The translations under genes were made by a program, and so were the position numbers. DNA of 64,000 bases from Devosia aurantiaca. GTDB lineage: Bacteria; Pseudomonadota; Alphaproteobacteria; Rhizobiales; Devosiaceae. Shown here one piece after another: positions 8,373-17,482 of this stretch. The DNA is taken from the NCBI RefSeq assembly GCF_011058215.1, contig NZ_JAALFG010000001.1, positions 67,001 through 131,000 on the forward strand, read 5' to 3'. The notes under the pieces are model-generated. The model was given only the letters and a program-made list of their open reading frames with translations, had not been told where the DNA came from and did not search any database. The first letter of the stretch is position 1. Every line of letters starts with the position of its first letter.

Positions 8373-9344
8373 ATGAAAAAGCGAATCATCATTCTCGGCT
8401 CGATTCTTTTGACCCTGGTCGTTCTGTGGAGCGGCGCCTGGCTCTTCGTCTCGTCGCAGATTAAGACGCAGGTCGATGCCCTCGCTCTGGCCGATGGCGA
8501 AACCGCGCCACAACTCACCTGCGCGACGCTCGACATCGGCGGCTATCCGTTCAACTTCGACGTCCGTTGTGCCGGCGCAACGCTGGTCAGCGGCGATCTG
8601 ATGGTGACCGTTCCCGATCTGCGCGCCAGCGTCCTCGCCTACCGCCCCAACCACGTGCTGGCGTCAGCCGCTGGCCCCGCCGAAATTTCCGACGCGTTCA
8701 CCGGCGGGCGCAACGAAGTAAGCTGGACCGCGCTCGACGCCAGCCTGCGCATCGAGAATTGGCGCATCGCTCGTCTGTCGGTCGAAGGCGAGGGGCTGAG
8801 CTGGAACGACACGCTCTTCGGCAATGCCCTGATCGGCAAGAGCGGGCACCTTGAGGCGCACCTTCTCGACATGCCCGAACTCCACGATCCCGCCACCGGC
8901 CGCGCCGCGCTTGCTGCCTATGTCAGTGCCAGCGACGTTGAAGTGCCCGGCATCGAGTTGGCGCAGACCGCAGCCGAGATCGAAGGCGAGTTGACCGGCC
9001 TGCCTGACGACATCCGCAACTGGGGCACCGCGCCATTGCTTGAGGATTGGCAACAGGCTGGCGGCAAGCTTCGCCTCGTCGCCGTTCGCGCCAATGACGG
9101 GGTTTCCGATCTTTCGGCCACGGGTGACCTCGCCCTCGACGAAGCCGGATATCCGACCGGATCCCTCGCCATCGACTCCAAGGGCGTCGCCGAACGCATT
9201 GGCCCGTTCATCCAGGAGCCCTGGCGTACCTTGGTGCTCGGCGTTCCGGGCGAAGATGGCCGCCACAAGAACCAGCTCAGCTTCGCCAATGGCGGCCTGA
9301 GCTCAGGCCTCGTGCCCATCTCTGCCCTGCCGAGCCTTTTCTAG
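8373..9344 (+). CDS. DUF2125 envelope protein
   Basis: 323-residue protein with an N-terminal uncleaved signal anchor or signal peptide (IIILGSILLTLVVLWSGAW) followed by a long beta-rich region with the DUF2125 pattern of Rhizobiales, including the cysteine-bearing LTCATLDIGGYPFNFDVRC block near residue 48 and an SATGDLALDEAGYPTGSL segment. Such proteins are exported or anchored in the inner membrane facing the periplasm; their role is unknown. The gene starts about 130 bases from the divergent gamma-glutamylcyclotransferase and ends at a palindromic repeat before the convergent tyrC. Confidence 0.82.
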   Translation: MKKRIIILGSILLTLVVLWSGAWLFVSSQIKTQVDALALADGETAPQLTCATLDIGGYPFNFDVRCAGATLVSGDLMVTVPDLRASVLAYRPNHVLASAAGPAEISDAFTGGRNEVSWTALDASLRIENWRIARLSVEGEGLSWNDTLFGNALIGKSGHLEAHLLDMPELHDPATGRAALAAYVSASDVEVPGIELAQTAAEIEGELTGLPDDIRNWGTAPLLEDWQQAGGKLRLVAVRANDGVSDLSATGDLALDEAGYPTGSLAIDSKGVAERIGPFIQEPWRTLVLGVPGEDGRHKNQLSFANGGLSSGLVPISALPSLF

Positions 9345-9381
9345 ATAACGGCTCAGAAGCCAAGAACTCCACTTTCGCGAG

Positions 9382-9538
9382 CCCACCCCACCCTCATTCC
9401 CTCCCCCTCAAGGGGAGGGAGGCGATGAACAGCTGAGTTAGAGGCTCCAAAGTGGCGGCTCTTGCACCTCCCTCCCCTTGAGGGGGAGGGTAGCAGAGCT
9501 AGGCCTCTTAGGCCGTAGCGGCGCTGGGTGGGGTGGGG
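9382..9538. repeat. Intergenic palindromic repeat, family A copy 2
   Basis: Lies between the convergent DUF2125 and tyrC genes. The outer arms are CCCACCCCACCC (left) and GGGTGGGGTGGGG (right). The inner hairpins are CCCTCCCCCTC/AAGGGGAGGG and CTCCCTCCCCTT/GAGGGGGAGGG. The sequence between the arms contains the same GTAGC...GCTAGG(C) spacer type as in the other copies. It is likely to act as a bidirectional 3' hairpin. Confidence 0.87.
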
Positions 9539-9553
9539 CCATGCGCTGGATTT

Positions 9554-10495
9554 TCAGCGCTGTTCCTCCGATTTCGGCACCGCTTCATGCGGGCGGCCAA
9601 AATCGGCAGCCGCGGTCTCCTGGCCAGCATTGATGATCGAGCGGCGAATGGCGCGGGTGCGCGTAAACATTTCTTCCAGCGCTGGCCCGTCGCCGGTGCG
9701 CACCGCACGTTGCAGCACCGAAAGATCCTCGAGAAAGCGGCCCAGCATTTCGAGCACCGCATCGCGATTGGTCAAAAACACGTCGCGCCACATCACCGGG
9801 TCAGACGCGGCGATACGGGTGAAATCGCGGAAACCGGAGGCCGAGAACTTGATAACTTCCGACTTGGTGTCGGCTTCAAGATCGGCCACGGTCCCCACGA
9901 TGTTGTAGGCAACCAGATGCGGCACATGACTGGTGATCGCGAGCACCATGTCATGATGCGCCGCATCCATGCATTCCACATTGCTGCCCATGGCGCGCCA
10001 GAAACCGACCAGCTTGTCGGTCTGCTCCTGCGGCACTTCCGGTCCCGGCGTCAGCACGCACCAGCGGCCGCTGAAAAGTTCCGCAAAGCCCGCACCGGGC
10101 CCCGAATGCTCGGTCCCCGCCAGCGGGTGACCCGGGATAAAGGCAACGTTTGGCGGCACATAAGGCCCGACGACCTTGTGCACATGCGCCTTGACCGAGC
10201 CGACATCGGACAAAATCGCGCCCGGCTCCAGCGCCGGCGCAATCGCCTTTGCCAGCGCCTCATAAGCACCGACCGGAGCGCAGAGGATCACGAGATCAGC
10301 GCCGTGCACCGCTTCCGCGGCATCAAGCGTATAGATGTCGCCCAGAGCAAGCGCCCGCGCCTCGTCCAGCGTTTCCTCCCGTCGCGTGGCGATGGCGATG
10401 GTGTCCACCAGACCATGCCGGCGCGCCGCTAAAGCGATCGAAGAGCCGATCAGACCGATACCGATCAGCGCAAGTTTCTTGAAATGTACGCTCAT
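9554..10495 (-). CDS. tyrC: Prephenate/arogenate (cyclohexadienyl) dehydrogenase
   Basis: NAD(P)-dependent dehydrogenase of tyrosine biosynthesis, oxidatively decarboxylating prephenate or arogenate. The N-terminal Rossmann motif is GIGLIGSS near residue 12, with the substrate-site blocks GHPLAGTEHSGP near 122 and SHVPHLVAYN near 188. The length of 313 residues is that of the stand-alone enzyme, without a chorismate mutase domain. The start overlaps the stop of hisC by four bases (ATGA), so the two are translationally coupled. Which of the two substrates is preferred cannot be read from sequence. Confidence 0.93.
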   Translation of the reverse strand: MSVHFKKLALIGIGLIGSSIALAARRHGLVDTIAIATRREETLDEARALALGDIYTLDAAEAVHGADLVILCAPVGAYEALAKAIAPALEPGAILSDVGSVKAHVHKVVGPYVPPNVAFIPGHPLAGTEHSGPGAGFAELFSGRWCVLTPGPEVPQEQTDKLVGFWRAMGSNVECMDAAHHDMVLAITSHVPHLVAYNIVGTVADLEADTKSEVIKFSASGFRDFTRIAASDPVMWRDVFLTNRDAVLEMLGRFLEDLSVLQRAVRTGDGPALEEMFTRTRAIRRSIINAGQETAAADFGRPHEAVPKSEEQR

Positions 10496-11586
10496 CCGAC
10501 CTTCACCAAGGCCTGGAGAATGCCGGCAACGCCGCGCATGGCTTGCTCGCTGCCGATGGAAATGCGCAAGGCATCCTGGATGCCATAGGAGGCACCGACT
10601 TCGCGCACCACCAGACCCCGCTCGAGCAAGGTCGTGAACGCTAAGGCCGCATGTTCGGCATCGGGAAACTGCACCAGGATGAAATTGGCCTGGCTAGGGA
10701 TGACGCGCATATGGTTGCCGTCGAGTTCCGCCGTCAGCCAGTCGCGCCATTGCGCGTTGAAACTCTTGAGCTGCTCAGTGAACGCGGTGTCCCGCGCTGC
10801 AGCCGCCCCCGCCATCTGCGCCGGCAGGTTGACGTTGAACGGCCCGCGAATGCGGTGGATGGCATCGACTACATGCGCCGGCCCGAACATCCAGCCGATC
10901 CGCGCGGCCGCCAGCCCCATCTTGGAAAAGGTGCGCACCATGACGACATTGTCGGCCTCGCGCACGAGATCGCTGCCGACGGTAAAATCGTCCGCGGTGA
11001 CATACTCGGCATAGGCATTGTCGATGACCAGCAAAATGTCGGGACGTAAGGCGGCATGCAGCCGCCGAACTTCCGCGTCGGGCAAATAGGTGCCGGTCGG
11101 ATTGTTCGGGTTGGCGAGCCACACCACCTTGGTGCGCGGCGTGACCGCAGCAAGCAGCGCGTCGACATCGGCGGTAAAGTCCGTCTCGTCGACCATGACG
11201 ATACGGGCGCCGGCTGCCTGGGTGATGATCGGATAAACCGAGAAGCCATAGCGGTTCATCACCGCCTCATCGCCGTCGCCGAGATAGGTCTGCGCCAGAA
11301 GGTGGAGGAGATCATCCGACCCATTGCCGCAAACGATCAGCGCCGGATCGAGCCCATGCACCTCGCCCAGCGCCTCGCGCAACAGGCGCGACGACCCTTC
11401 CGGATAGATCTCGAGCTGCTGCGCCGCCGCGGCGAAGGCCTCGATAGCTTTGGGGCTGGCCCCGAGCGGAGACTCATTGGCCGAAAGCTTGATCGCCTTG
11501 CTTCCCGGCGCCCCGGCCTTGCCAGGCAGATAAGGCGCGATATCGAGAATGCCAGGTTGCGGGACGGGACGAACGGGATCGGACAT
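10492..11586 (-). CDS. hisC: Histidinol-phosphate / aromatic aminotransferase
   Basis: PLP aminotransferase of class I/II, expected to serve histidine synthesis and, given its neighbour, transamination in tyrosine and phenylalanine synthesis. Visible motifs are KLSANESPLGASP at the N-terminus, NPNNPTGTY for PLP binding, and TFSKMGLAAARIGW, which holds the Schiff-base lysine. I start the gene at ATG 11586 (MSDPVRPVPQPG), giving 364 residues; the frame stays open further upstream through a palindromic repeat, which is not coding. The order hisC-tyrC is typical of alphaproteobacteria. Confidence 0.93.
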   Translation of the reverse strand: MSDPVRPVPQPGILDIAPYLPGKAGAPGSKAIKLSANESPLGASPKAIEAFAAAAQQLEIYPEGSSRLLREALGEVHGLDPALIVCGNGSDDLLHLLAQTYLGDGDEAVMNRYGFSVYPIITQAAGARIVMVDETDFTADVDALLAAVTPRTKVVWLANPNNPTGTYLPDAEVRRLHAALRPDILLVIDNAYAEYVTADDFTVGSDLVREADNVVMVRTFSKMGLAAARIGWMFGPAHVVDAIHRIRGPFNVNLPAQMAGAAAARDTAFTEQLKSFNAQWRDWLTAELDGNHMRVIPSQANFILVQFPDAEHAALAFTTLLERGLVVREVGASYGIQDALRISIGSEQAMRGVAGILQALVKVG

Positions 11587-11668
11587 TGGACAAGTCTGCG
11601 GCGGAAAATTCGCGCGGACCATAGGCGGGTTGAGGGTCGAAAGCAAAGGGTGTCGCTTTCTGCCACCG

Positions 11669-11767
11669 CCCCCACCCCGCCTCCCCGTAAGTCGGGGGAG
11701 GAGCTCGATCGAGTCTAAGCCAACGGCAGGACTCCTCCCCTTCTGCAGGGGGAGGCTGGGTGGGGGT
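11669..11767. repeat. Intergenic palindromic repeat, family A copy 3
   Basis: Lies between the stop of the methyltransferase and the start of hisC, both on the minus strand. The outer arms are CCCCCACCCCG and GGGTGGGGGT; the inner hairpins are CCTCCCCG/CGGGGGAGG and CTCCTCCCC/GGGGGAGG. It is more diverged and shorter than the other copies. Here it sits between tandem genes, so it may end the methyltransferase transcript. Confidence 0.8.
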
Positions 11768-12499
11768 CTAACCCGACCGTGCCGTCGCCGGAGACAGCCC
11801 TGGCACGCGGACATAGCGCTCCGCCTTCTTGCGCCGCGGCACTGCGGGAAAAGCCTCCTTGCGCGCCCGCACGCAGATGACCCCGCTCATCGCAGGGCCG
11901 AACAGGCGACCGAAACGCTCGAAAAAGCGCGGATATTTCAGCACAAACCGCGACTGGAACGGGGGCAGGAACAAAGCGTCGCGCCAGGCTTCCGGCACGA
12001 AACTATGATCCCGCAGCAGCTTTTCGAGCTGGCTGCCGGAATAAGGATTGCCCTGGCCGAACGGCGTATTGTCGCGCTGCGCCCAGATGCCTCGCCGCCG
12101 CGGCACCACCAGAAGCAGATGCCCATTGGGCGCGGTGACCCGCCACAGCTCGCGCATCAGCTCTTCGGCATCCGCCACATGCTCGAGCGCGTGAATGGCA
12201 ATGGTGAGATCGACCGCGGCATCGGTTAGCGGCATTTCCAGCGGATCGCAGAGCACGGTATGCGACGGCCCCTCACGCGGCCAGGCCGAAGCCCCCTGCC
12301 GGGCCGGCATAAAGGCCAGGACGCGCTCGGCTTTCTCCAGCGTAAAGCGCAGATAGGGCGTCGAAAAGCCAAGCCCCAGCACCCGCTTGCCGCGCACATC
12401 GCCGGCCAGATCCATGACCTGCTCGCGCACCAGAGCGCGCGACAGCCGGCCGAGCGGCGATTTGTAATATCCGATAAGGCGCGAAACATCGCTGGTCAT
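11768..12499 (-). CDS. Class I SAM-dependent methyltransferase
   Basis: 243-residue methyltransferase of the UbiE/Methyltransf_11 type. The SAM-binding motif I is seen as RVLGLGFSTPYL near residue 38, the post-I acidic region is degenerate, and the AVDLTIAIHALEHV segment near 104 corresponds to motif II. A basic tail closes the protein. A methyltransferase of this kind is common beside hisC-tyrC in Rhizobiales; its substrate is unknown. It is divergent from gloB, whose start is about 100 bases away. Confidence 0.85.
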   Translation of the reverse strand: MTSDVSRLIGYYKSPLGRLSRALVREQVMDLAGDVRGKRVLGLGFSTPYLRFTLEKAERVLAFMPARQGASAWPREGPSHTVLCDPLEMPLTDAAVDLTIAIHALEHVADAEELMRELWRVTAPNGHLLLVVPRRRGIWAQRDNTPFGQGNPYSGSQLEKLLRDHSFVPEAWRDALFLPPFQSRFVLKYPRFFERFGRLFGPAMSGVICVRARKEAFPAVPRRKKAERYVRVPGLSPATARSG

Positions 12500-12596
12500 C
12501 GGGCAAACTTAGGAAACCGCCCGCCGCTTGTCCAACCCCGGCTTGCCATCGGCCGGAGGCATCCCTAGCTTGCAGCCAAAAGCAAAGGATATGCCC

Positions 12597-13362
12597 ATGG
12601 CCCTCATCGTCGACGTCTTTCCCGCCCGCCAGGACAATTACGGCTACCTGGTGCATGACGAGGCCACGGGCCGCACCGCCGCCATCGACGCGCCCGAAGC
12701 CAAGGCCATCCGCGACGCACTGACCCGCCGCGGCTGGACGCTCTCCGACATCTTCATCACCCATCACCATATCGACCACGTGGAAGCCATTCCCGAGCTC
12801 AAATCCGCCTTTGGCGCCCGCGTCGTCGGCCCGCGCGCCGAAGCCGAAAAGATCGAGGGCCTCGACGAACTCGTGGGCGACGGGAATGTGGTGACGCTTG
12901 GCGAAACCACCTTCGAGGTGATGGATGCGCCCGGCCACACGCTGGGCCACATCGTCTTTACGACCGCGACGGCGGGCACCTCTTTTCCGCCGACGCGCTC
13001 TTCTCGCTCGGCGTCGGCCGCATGTTCGAAGGCACGCCCGGGCCGATGTGGGAAGGCGTCAAGCGCCTCCGCGACCTGCCAGACGAGACGCTGGTCTATT
13101 GCGGGCACGAATATACGCAGTCCAATGCCCGCTTTGCCCTCTCGGTGGACCCCGACAACGTCGCCCTGCAGCAGCGCGCTGCCGATGTCGATGCACTGCG
13201 CGCGGAAGGCAAGCCCACCATTCCGTTCAAGCTGGGCGAAGACAAGCGCGCCAATCCCTTTTGCGCGCCGATGCCGCCGAACTCGCGGCTCATTACGGGC
13301 TCGAAGGCAAGGCGCCTTCCGAGGTGTTTGCCGCCATCCGCAAGGGCAAGGACAACTTCTAG
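12597..13362 (+). CDS. gloB: Hydroxyacylglutathione hydrolase, glyoxalase II (two frameshifts)
   Basis: Metallo-beta-lactamase-fold enzyme that hydrolyses S-lactoylglutathione, the second step of methylglyoxal detoxification. The binuclear metal site begins with the THHHIDHV motif; in the common family motif the fifth residue is usually Ala or Trp. The start ATG 12597 has AAAGGA seven bases upstream. The frame breaks at the T3 run 12957-12959 (one T missing, before YDRDGGHLFSADALF) and again at the T4 run 13259-13262 (one T missing, before LRADAAELAAHYG). The corrected length is 255 residues, exactly usual for the family. Likely sequence error, not a pseudogene. Confidence 0.9.
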
Positions 13363-13410
13363 GCGCGCCATTTCCCTGTGAAGTGATACAAGGCAAGGGA
13401 TCGAAATCTC

Positions 13411-13425
13411 TTAACGAGCTGTTAC
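13411..13425 (+). promoter_or_regulatory. CtrA-like box (TTAA-N7-TTAC)
   Basis: TTAACGAGCTGTTAC differs at one base from the CtrA consensus TTAA-N7-TTAA and lies 89 bases before the start of the next small gene, between gloB and that gene. The same pattern stands before several chemoreceptor genes further on in the window. Functional assignment is an inference. Confidence 0.45.
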
Positions 13426-13513
13426 CATCTGGCATGGCGCTTGCCCCTAAACCAGCAAGCGCCGCTGCCTCTGCCCCATAACGGGACAGGGCGGCTCTGG
13501 ATGGTACAGAGTG

Positions 13514-13771
13514 ATGTCGGATCTGGATCAAAGCGAAACCCTGAGCGCATTGCCGGTCACCACCGCCACGGTCGACCCGCGACCCTCGCTCGCGCGCTCC
13601 GCTCCGACTGCAGCTTTCGTCAGCCAGCTCATCGCCGCACGAGACCGCATGGCACCGCAGCGGGTCCGCCGCCAGGGCACACCGGAAGCGGCGACCAGCG
13701 CCTACAATAACGGCGCCCGGATCGCCGAGCGCCGCATGCCGGCCGGCTATCGCAAGACTGTCGTCGTCTAG
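13514..13771 (+). CDS. Small conserved hypothetical protein
   Basis: 85-residue protein, start ATG 13514 (an in-frame GTG lies immediately before). The N-terminal 30 residues are low-complexity and rich in Ser, Thr and Ala. The second half is basic and looks conserved in Rhizobiales, with the pattern FVSQLIAARDRMAPQR, then an AYNNGARI segment and a C-terminal RRMPAGYRKTVVV. There is no signal peptide or membrane helix. A CtrA-like box lies upstream. The 3' end overlaps that of the convergent membrane protein gene by three bases. Function unknown. Confidence 0.72.
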   Translation: MSDLDQSETLSALPVTTATVDPRPSLARSAPTAAFVSQLIAARDRMAPQRVRRQGTPEAATSAYNNGARIAERRMPAGYRKTVVV

Positions 13772-14217
13772 CTCATCGATACATCGCGGCTGGCACTGGT
13801 GATCGAGACCGTAAAGCCCGCGACCACGTCGATCAGGCTCATGACCATGAGCAAAAAGAACACCGAGCTCGACGCCGCGCCGACCAGCAGGAATTCGATC
13901 AGGAACACGACGAACAGCACCATCGAGAGCATATGCTCGATGATGGAGTTTCGCGATGTGCCAGTGGATTTCAGCACTTCGACAAACAGCATGATGATGC
14001 CGACAACCAGCAACAGATCACCCGCGGTGACAGCCCAGGGCATGCCCGACGGCATCGGAATGGCAAAGAGCCCGGCGCCCCAATTGACCGGATTGCCGCC
14101 GAAAAACAGAAACACGACGAGGTTGTAGAGCAGAAACGGCACGACCAGCAGCGGCACGATGAAGCTATTGCCGCGCGGGCGCAGAGGATGGGTGGGCAGG
14201 ACGACGGTTTCGCTCAT
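13768..14217 (-). CDS. Four-helix membrane protein, function unknown
   Basis: 149-residue integral membrane protein starting at ATG 14217 (MSETVVLPTHPL). Four hydrophobic helices can be seen: VPLLVVPFLLYNLVVFLFF, the segment around TAGDLLLVVGIIMLFVEVL, MLSMVLFVVFLIEFLLVG and VFFLLMVMSLIDVVAGF. Short loops separate them. The open frame upstream of 14217 is not hydrophobic and is not part of the gene. A comparable four-helix protein occurs in many Rhizobiales, but I know of no experimental role. Confidence 0.8.
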   Translation of the reverse strand: MSETVVLPTHPLRPRGNSFIVPLLVVPFLLYNLVVFLFFGGNPVNWGAGLFAIPMPSGMPWAVTAGDLLLVVGIIMLFVEVLKSTGTSRNSIIEHMLSMVLFVVFLIEFLLVGAASSSVFFLLMVMSLIDVVAGFTVSITSASRDVSMS

Positions 14218-14372
14218 GGCTGGCCTCGGTAAGAGTAGAGGGAAGATGCCAGAAGGAGGCGTTGCGCGGAAGGGCTTGGAAAAAGATCGGGAGGGGCGTT
14301 CAATTCCCGTTCCGCCAACCGTCGTCGGCATGAAGCTGCCGATCGGTGGTAGCGTAGATCGAGGAGAACCCG

Positions 14373-14852
14373 ATGCAAGTCGAAAAGAACACCATCGTCC
14401 TGTGGTACGATAAGGACGCCGAAGAAGCGGCCCGATTCTATGCCCAGACCTTTCCCAATTCGGTCGTCGGCGATATCGATCGCGCCCCGTCCGACTTTCC
14501 GTCCGGCTCGGCCGGCAATGTGATCACGGTGCAATTTACCGTCCTAGGCATCCCTTGCATGGGGCTCAACGGCGGACCCGGCCCGCAACATACCGACGCC
14601 TTCTCCTTCCAGATCGCCACCGACGACCAGGAAGAAACCGATCGCTACTGGAATGCCATCGTTGGCAATGGCGGCCAGGAAAGCATGTGCGGCTGGTGCA
14701 AGGACAAGTGGGGCATCTCCTGGCAGATCACACCCCGCGCCCTGACCAACGCCATGAAAGCCGGCGGCCCCGGCGCCAAGCGGGCGTTCGAAGCCATGAT
14801 GACGATGCGCAAGATCGACGTGGCGGCGATCGAGGCGGCGGTGAGAGGTTAG
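14373..14852 (+). CDS. PhnB-like VOC-fold protein
   Basis: 159-residue member of the vicinal-oxygen-chelate superfamily, PhnB / 3-demethylubiquinone-9 methyltransferase-like group (PF06983). The N-terminus TIVLWYDKDAEEAARFY and the CGWCKDKWGISWQI block are characteristic. Despite the common database name these proteins are not methyltransferases; their substrates are mostly unknown. ATG 14373 follows a GAGGAG at 14361-14366, a good ribosome-binding site. It converges with fumC across a family B repeat. Confidence 0.88.
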   Translation: MQVEKNTIVLWYDKDAEEAARFYAQTFPNSVVGDIDRAPSDFPSGSAGNVITVQFTVLGIPCMGLNGGPGPQHTDAFSFQIATDDQEETDRYWNAIVGNGGQESMCGWCKDKWGISWQITPRALTNAMKAGGPGAKRAFEAMMTMRKIDVAAIEAAVRG

Positions 14853-14884
14853 CCCGTAGCGAGCGTCAAAAAGAATGGCACTTT

Positions 14885-14988
14885 AGACCTCATGGTGAGC
14901 CTGTCGAACCACGAGGTCGGGCACGCCGAACATGCCACGACCTCGTCCTTCGCCCTTCGACAAGCTCAGGAGGCTCAGGATGAGGTCT
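14885..14988. repeat. Intergenic palindromic repeat, family B copy 1
   Basis: Perfect outer 9-base inverted repeat AGACCTCAT/ATGAGGTCT, extended by TGAGCCT/AGGCTCA arms, encloses an inner ACGAGGTCG/CGACCTCGT-type hairpin. Its first 40 bases are identical or almost identical to those of the element at 60.0 kb. It lies between the convergent PhnB-like gene and fumC. Confidence 0.88.
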
Positions 14989-15030
14989 ACTGACGGCCCG
15001 GCTTGAGCTGGGCCAATCAGCTAATCGGCC

Positions 15031-16431
15031 TTACTTCTTAATTTTCAGCGGCCCCACCATCTGCTCGGGCTTCACTTCCGCATCGAATTCTTCGCCCGTC
15101 AGCAGCCCAAGCTCGATTGCCGTATCCCGCAGCGTGCCACCATTCTTGTGGGCGGTCTTGGCGATCTTGGCGGCATTGTCATAGCCGATCTTGCGGTTGA
15201 GAGCGGTGACCAGCATCAGCGACTGATCCACCAGCTGCTTGATGCGCTTGCGGTCCGGCTCGATGCCGATGGCGCAATTGTCGTTAAAGCTCTTCGCCGC
15301 ATCCGCCAGCAGCCGTACCGACTGCAGGAAGTTGTAGGCGATCACCGGCTTGAACACATTGAGCTCGAAATTGCCCTGGGAAGCGGCAAAGCCGATGGCG
15401 GCATCATTGCCCATCACTTGCGCCACGACCATGGTCATGGCTTCTGACTGGGTCGGATTGACCTTGCCCGGCATGATCGACGAGCCCGGCTCGTTTTCCG
15501 GAATGGTGATTTCGCCGAGACCCGAACGCGGGCCGGACGCCAGCCAACGAACGTCATTGGCAATCTTCATGAAGGCAACGGCGAGTTGCTTGAGCGCACC
15601 CGACGTGCCGACAAAGGCGTCGTGCCCAGCCAGCAGCGCGAACTTGTTGGGGCCGGTGACGAAGTCATGGCCGGTGAGTTCGGCAATTTCACTGGCCACC
15701 GCCACGGCATAGTCCGGATGCGCATTGAGCCCCGTGCCCACCGCCGTGCCACCCAGCGCCAGCTCCTTGAGCTGCGGCATCGTCGCCTTGATGGCAGCGA
15801 CTGCATAGTCGATCTGCGCCACCCAGCCGGAAATTTCCTGGCCCAGCGTCAGGGGCGTTGCGTCCTGAAGATGGGTGCGGCCGATCTTGACCACGTCCAT
15901 GAACTCTTCGGATTTTTGCGCCAGCGTGTCGCGCAAGAGCTGCACGCGCTCGTAAAGATAGTTTTCGACTGCCTCGACCGCGGCGATATGCATGGCGGTC
16001 GGATAGGTGTCGTTCGAGCTTTGGCTCATATTGACGTGGTCATTGGGGTGCACGGGCTTTTTCGAGCCCATCGTGCCGCCGGCCATTTCGATGGCGCGGT
16101 TGGAGATCACCTCGTTGACATTCATGTTCGACTGCGTGCCCGAACCGGTCTGCCAGACCACCAGCGGAAAATGATCGGCGAGCTTGCCCTCGATCACCTC
16201 ATCGGCGGCGGCGACCACGAGGTCCCGCGTGGCCTCGTCCATGAGACCGAGCTTGTGGTTGGCGAGCGCCGCGGCCTTCTTGAGGATGCCGAAGGCGCGC
16301 ACGATCTCGGTCGGCATCTTCTCGCCGCCGATATCGAAGTTCATGAGCGAGCGGGCGGTTTGCGCGCCATAATACTTGTCGGTCGGGACCTCGATCGTGC
16401 CCATGGTGTCCGATTCGACGCGCGTGCTCAT
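15031..16431 (-). CDS. fumC: Class II fumarate hydratase
   Basis: Iron-independent TCA-cycle fumarase interconverting fumarate and malate in the cytosol. The superfamily signature [11 protein letters not shown] is present, as are the [13 protein letters not shown] and [17 protein letters not shown] active-site blocks and the [10 protein letters not shown] segment with the catalytic-region histidine. The start is ATG 16431 ([10 protein letters not shown]), giving 466 residues, the normal length; the open frame further upstream runs through the rpmF terminator and is not coding. It is transcribed in the same direction as rpmF but separated from it by a terminator-like hairpin. Confidence 0.96.
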   Translation of the reverse strand: MSTRVESDTMGTIEVPTDKYYGAQTARSLMNFDIGGEKMPTEIVRAFGILKKAAALANHKLGLMDEATRDLVVAAADEVIEGKLADHFPLVVWQTGSGTQSNMNVNEVISNRAIEMAGGTMGSKKPVHPNDHVNMSQSSNDTYPTAMHIAAVEAVENYLYERVQLLRDTLAQKSEEFMDVVKIGRTHLQDATPLTLGQEISGWVAQIDYAVAAIKATMPQLKELALGGTAVGTGLNAHPDYAVAVASEIAELTGHDFVTGPNKFALLAGHDAFVGTSGALKQLAVAFMKIANDVRWLASGPRSGLGEITIPENEPGSSIMPGKVNPTQSEAMTMVVAQVMGNDAAIGFAASQGNFELNVFKPVIAYNFLQSVRLLADAAKSFNDNCAIGIEPDRKRIKQLVDQSLMLVTALNRKIGYDNAAKIAKTAHKNGGTLRDTAIELGLLTGEEFDAEVKPEQMVGPLKIKK

Positions 16432-16471
16432 CAAGTGCTTCTCCGGCTGGGCCGCTCTTCGGCGGCAAACG

Positions 16472-16502
16472 AAAACGGCCGACCCTGTTGGGGGCCGGCC
16501 GC
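16472..16502 (-). terminator. Rho-independent terminator of rpmF
   Basis: On the minus strand a GC-rich stem (CGGCCGGCCCC with GGGTCGGCCG, loop CAACA) is followed by TTTTCGTTT. It lies about 45 bases after the rpmF stop codon and before fumC. Confidence 0.8.
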
Positions 16503-16545
16503 TCAATAACATGATCTAGCGCATATGCGCCAAGTGCCTTTCGGC

Positions 16546-16725
16546 TTAGTTCTTCGCCGCGAGGATCTGACGGCCGCGATACATGCCGCTTTTGAGATCG
16601 ACGTGGTGCGGACGACGCAGCTCACCCGAATCCTTGTCTTCGACATAGGTCGGGTTGGCAATCGCATCGGCCGAGCGACGGAAACCGCGCTTCATCGGCG
16701 AGGTCTTGCGTTTTGGCACTGCCAT
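16546..16725 (-). CDS. rpmF: 50S ribosomal protein L32
   Basis: 59-residue ribosomal protein of the large subunit. The reading starts [10 protein letters not shown], then [10 protein letters not shown], and ends [14 protein letters not shown], which is the typical alphaproteobacterial L32 sequence without the zinc-binding cysteines found in other phyla. The start ATG 16725 has GGAG seven bases upstream. The stop is TAA at 16548-16546 and a rho-independent terminator follows. Monocistronic by appearance. Identification is certain despite the short length. Confidence 0.97.
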   Translation of the reverse strand: MAVPKRKTSPMKRGFRRSADAIANPTYVEDKDSGELRRPHHVDLKSGMYRGRQILAAKN

Positions 16726-16846
16726 GGTGGTACTCCGAAAATCAAAATCGTTGCGCCGCCAAAAGCGGCCAGAGACGTGTCTCTGTCAGGATTGGTGGGC
16801 TCTATAGAGCAACCGCGCCCGCTTGGCTAGAGCATTTGTCGCCGTG

Positions 16847-17242
16847 CTAGGCCTTGGAAATATCGGTGTGGACAAAATCATCGCCGTTATAGAGCAAGGC
16901 AACACTGTGCACTTGCGCGCAGGCATAGGCAAAGCAGTCGCCCATGTTCAAGTCGGCGGGATGACGGCCCTTCCCGAACTTGGCAAACGCCAGAATGGCG
17001 ATCCGGCCAGTTTTGTCGTCGATATCGACTATAGTGGCGCTGGTCTCCGCGATGAAGAAGTCGACCATGGCCAGGGCCTCCTCGATCGGGCATTGGCGCT
17101 TCCGGGCGAGCCCGGCCACCGTCTCATAGATCGACATCGGCGACATCAATACCACGGGCGCCGTGTCGAGACGCGCGGCCAACGCCGCTGCATCCTCCTC
17201 ACCGCTGAGGATCGAGATCGCGGCGGAGGCATCCACGAACAT
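16847..17242 (-). CDS. vapC: VapC-family PIN-domain toxin
   Basis: 131-residue PIN-domain ribonuclease, toxin of a type II toxin-antitoxin module that cleaves RNA (often tRNA) when free. The acidic catalytic residues typical of PIN domains are visible: Asp in MFVDASA, Glu in SIYETV, Asp in NMGDCFAYA and Asp in NGDDF. The start ATG 17242 shares one base with the stop of the antitoxin gene (TGATG), giving translational coupling. All catalytic residues are intact, so the toxin is probably active. Confidence 0.9.
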   Translation of the reverse strand: MFVDASAAISILSGEEDAAALAARLDTAPVVLMSPMSIYETVAGLARKRQCPIEEALAMVDFFIAETSATIVDIDDKTGRIAILAFAKFGKGRHPADLNMGDCFAYACAQVHSVALLYNGDDFVHTDISKA

Positions 17243-17481
17243 CAAGCGTCCCCCGACAAGTCATCGAAAAATGCCTTGTCCGCTTCCTCCCCGCTCGCAG
17301 GAAACGATTGGTAGTGTTGGACTACGGGTGCCAGACGCTCGCTGAGCGGAACGGCACGACGCTGGCGCGCATATTCGGACTCAACGGCCTCCCGAATAGT
17401 CTCGGTCAGGCTCTTGTTCTTGAGTTGAGCCAGGCGACGAACTGCCCGATCCGTGCTCTCATCCCGCACATAAAACGCCAT
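17242..17481 (-). CDS. vapB: VapB-type antitoxin (Rv0623 / PF07704 family)
   Basis: 79-residue antitoxin. The N-terminal FYVRDESTDRAVRRLAQLK segment is the DNA-binding part of the PF07704 family, while the C-terminal half, with PASGEEADKAFFDDLSG, should wrap the toxin. The start is ATG 17481; a strong GGAGG lies about nine bases upstream, and the short open stretch before it is not part of the gene. The ribosome-binding site overlaps a GTATATAC palindrome, so the complex probably represses its own operon. Confidence 0.9.
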   Translation of the reverse strand: MAFYVRDESTDRAVRRLAQLKNKSLTETIREAVESEYARQRRAVPLSERLAPVVQHYQSFPASGEEADKAFFDDLSGDA

Positions 17482-17482
17482 C

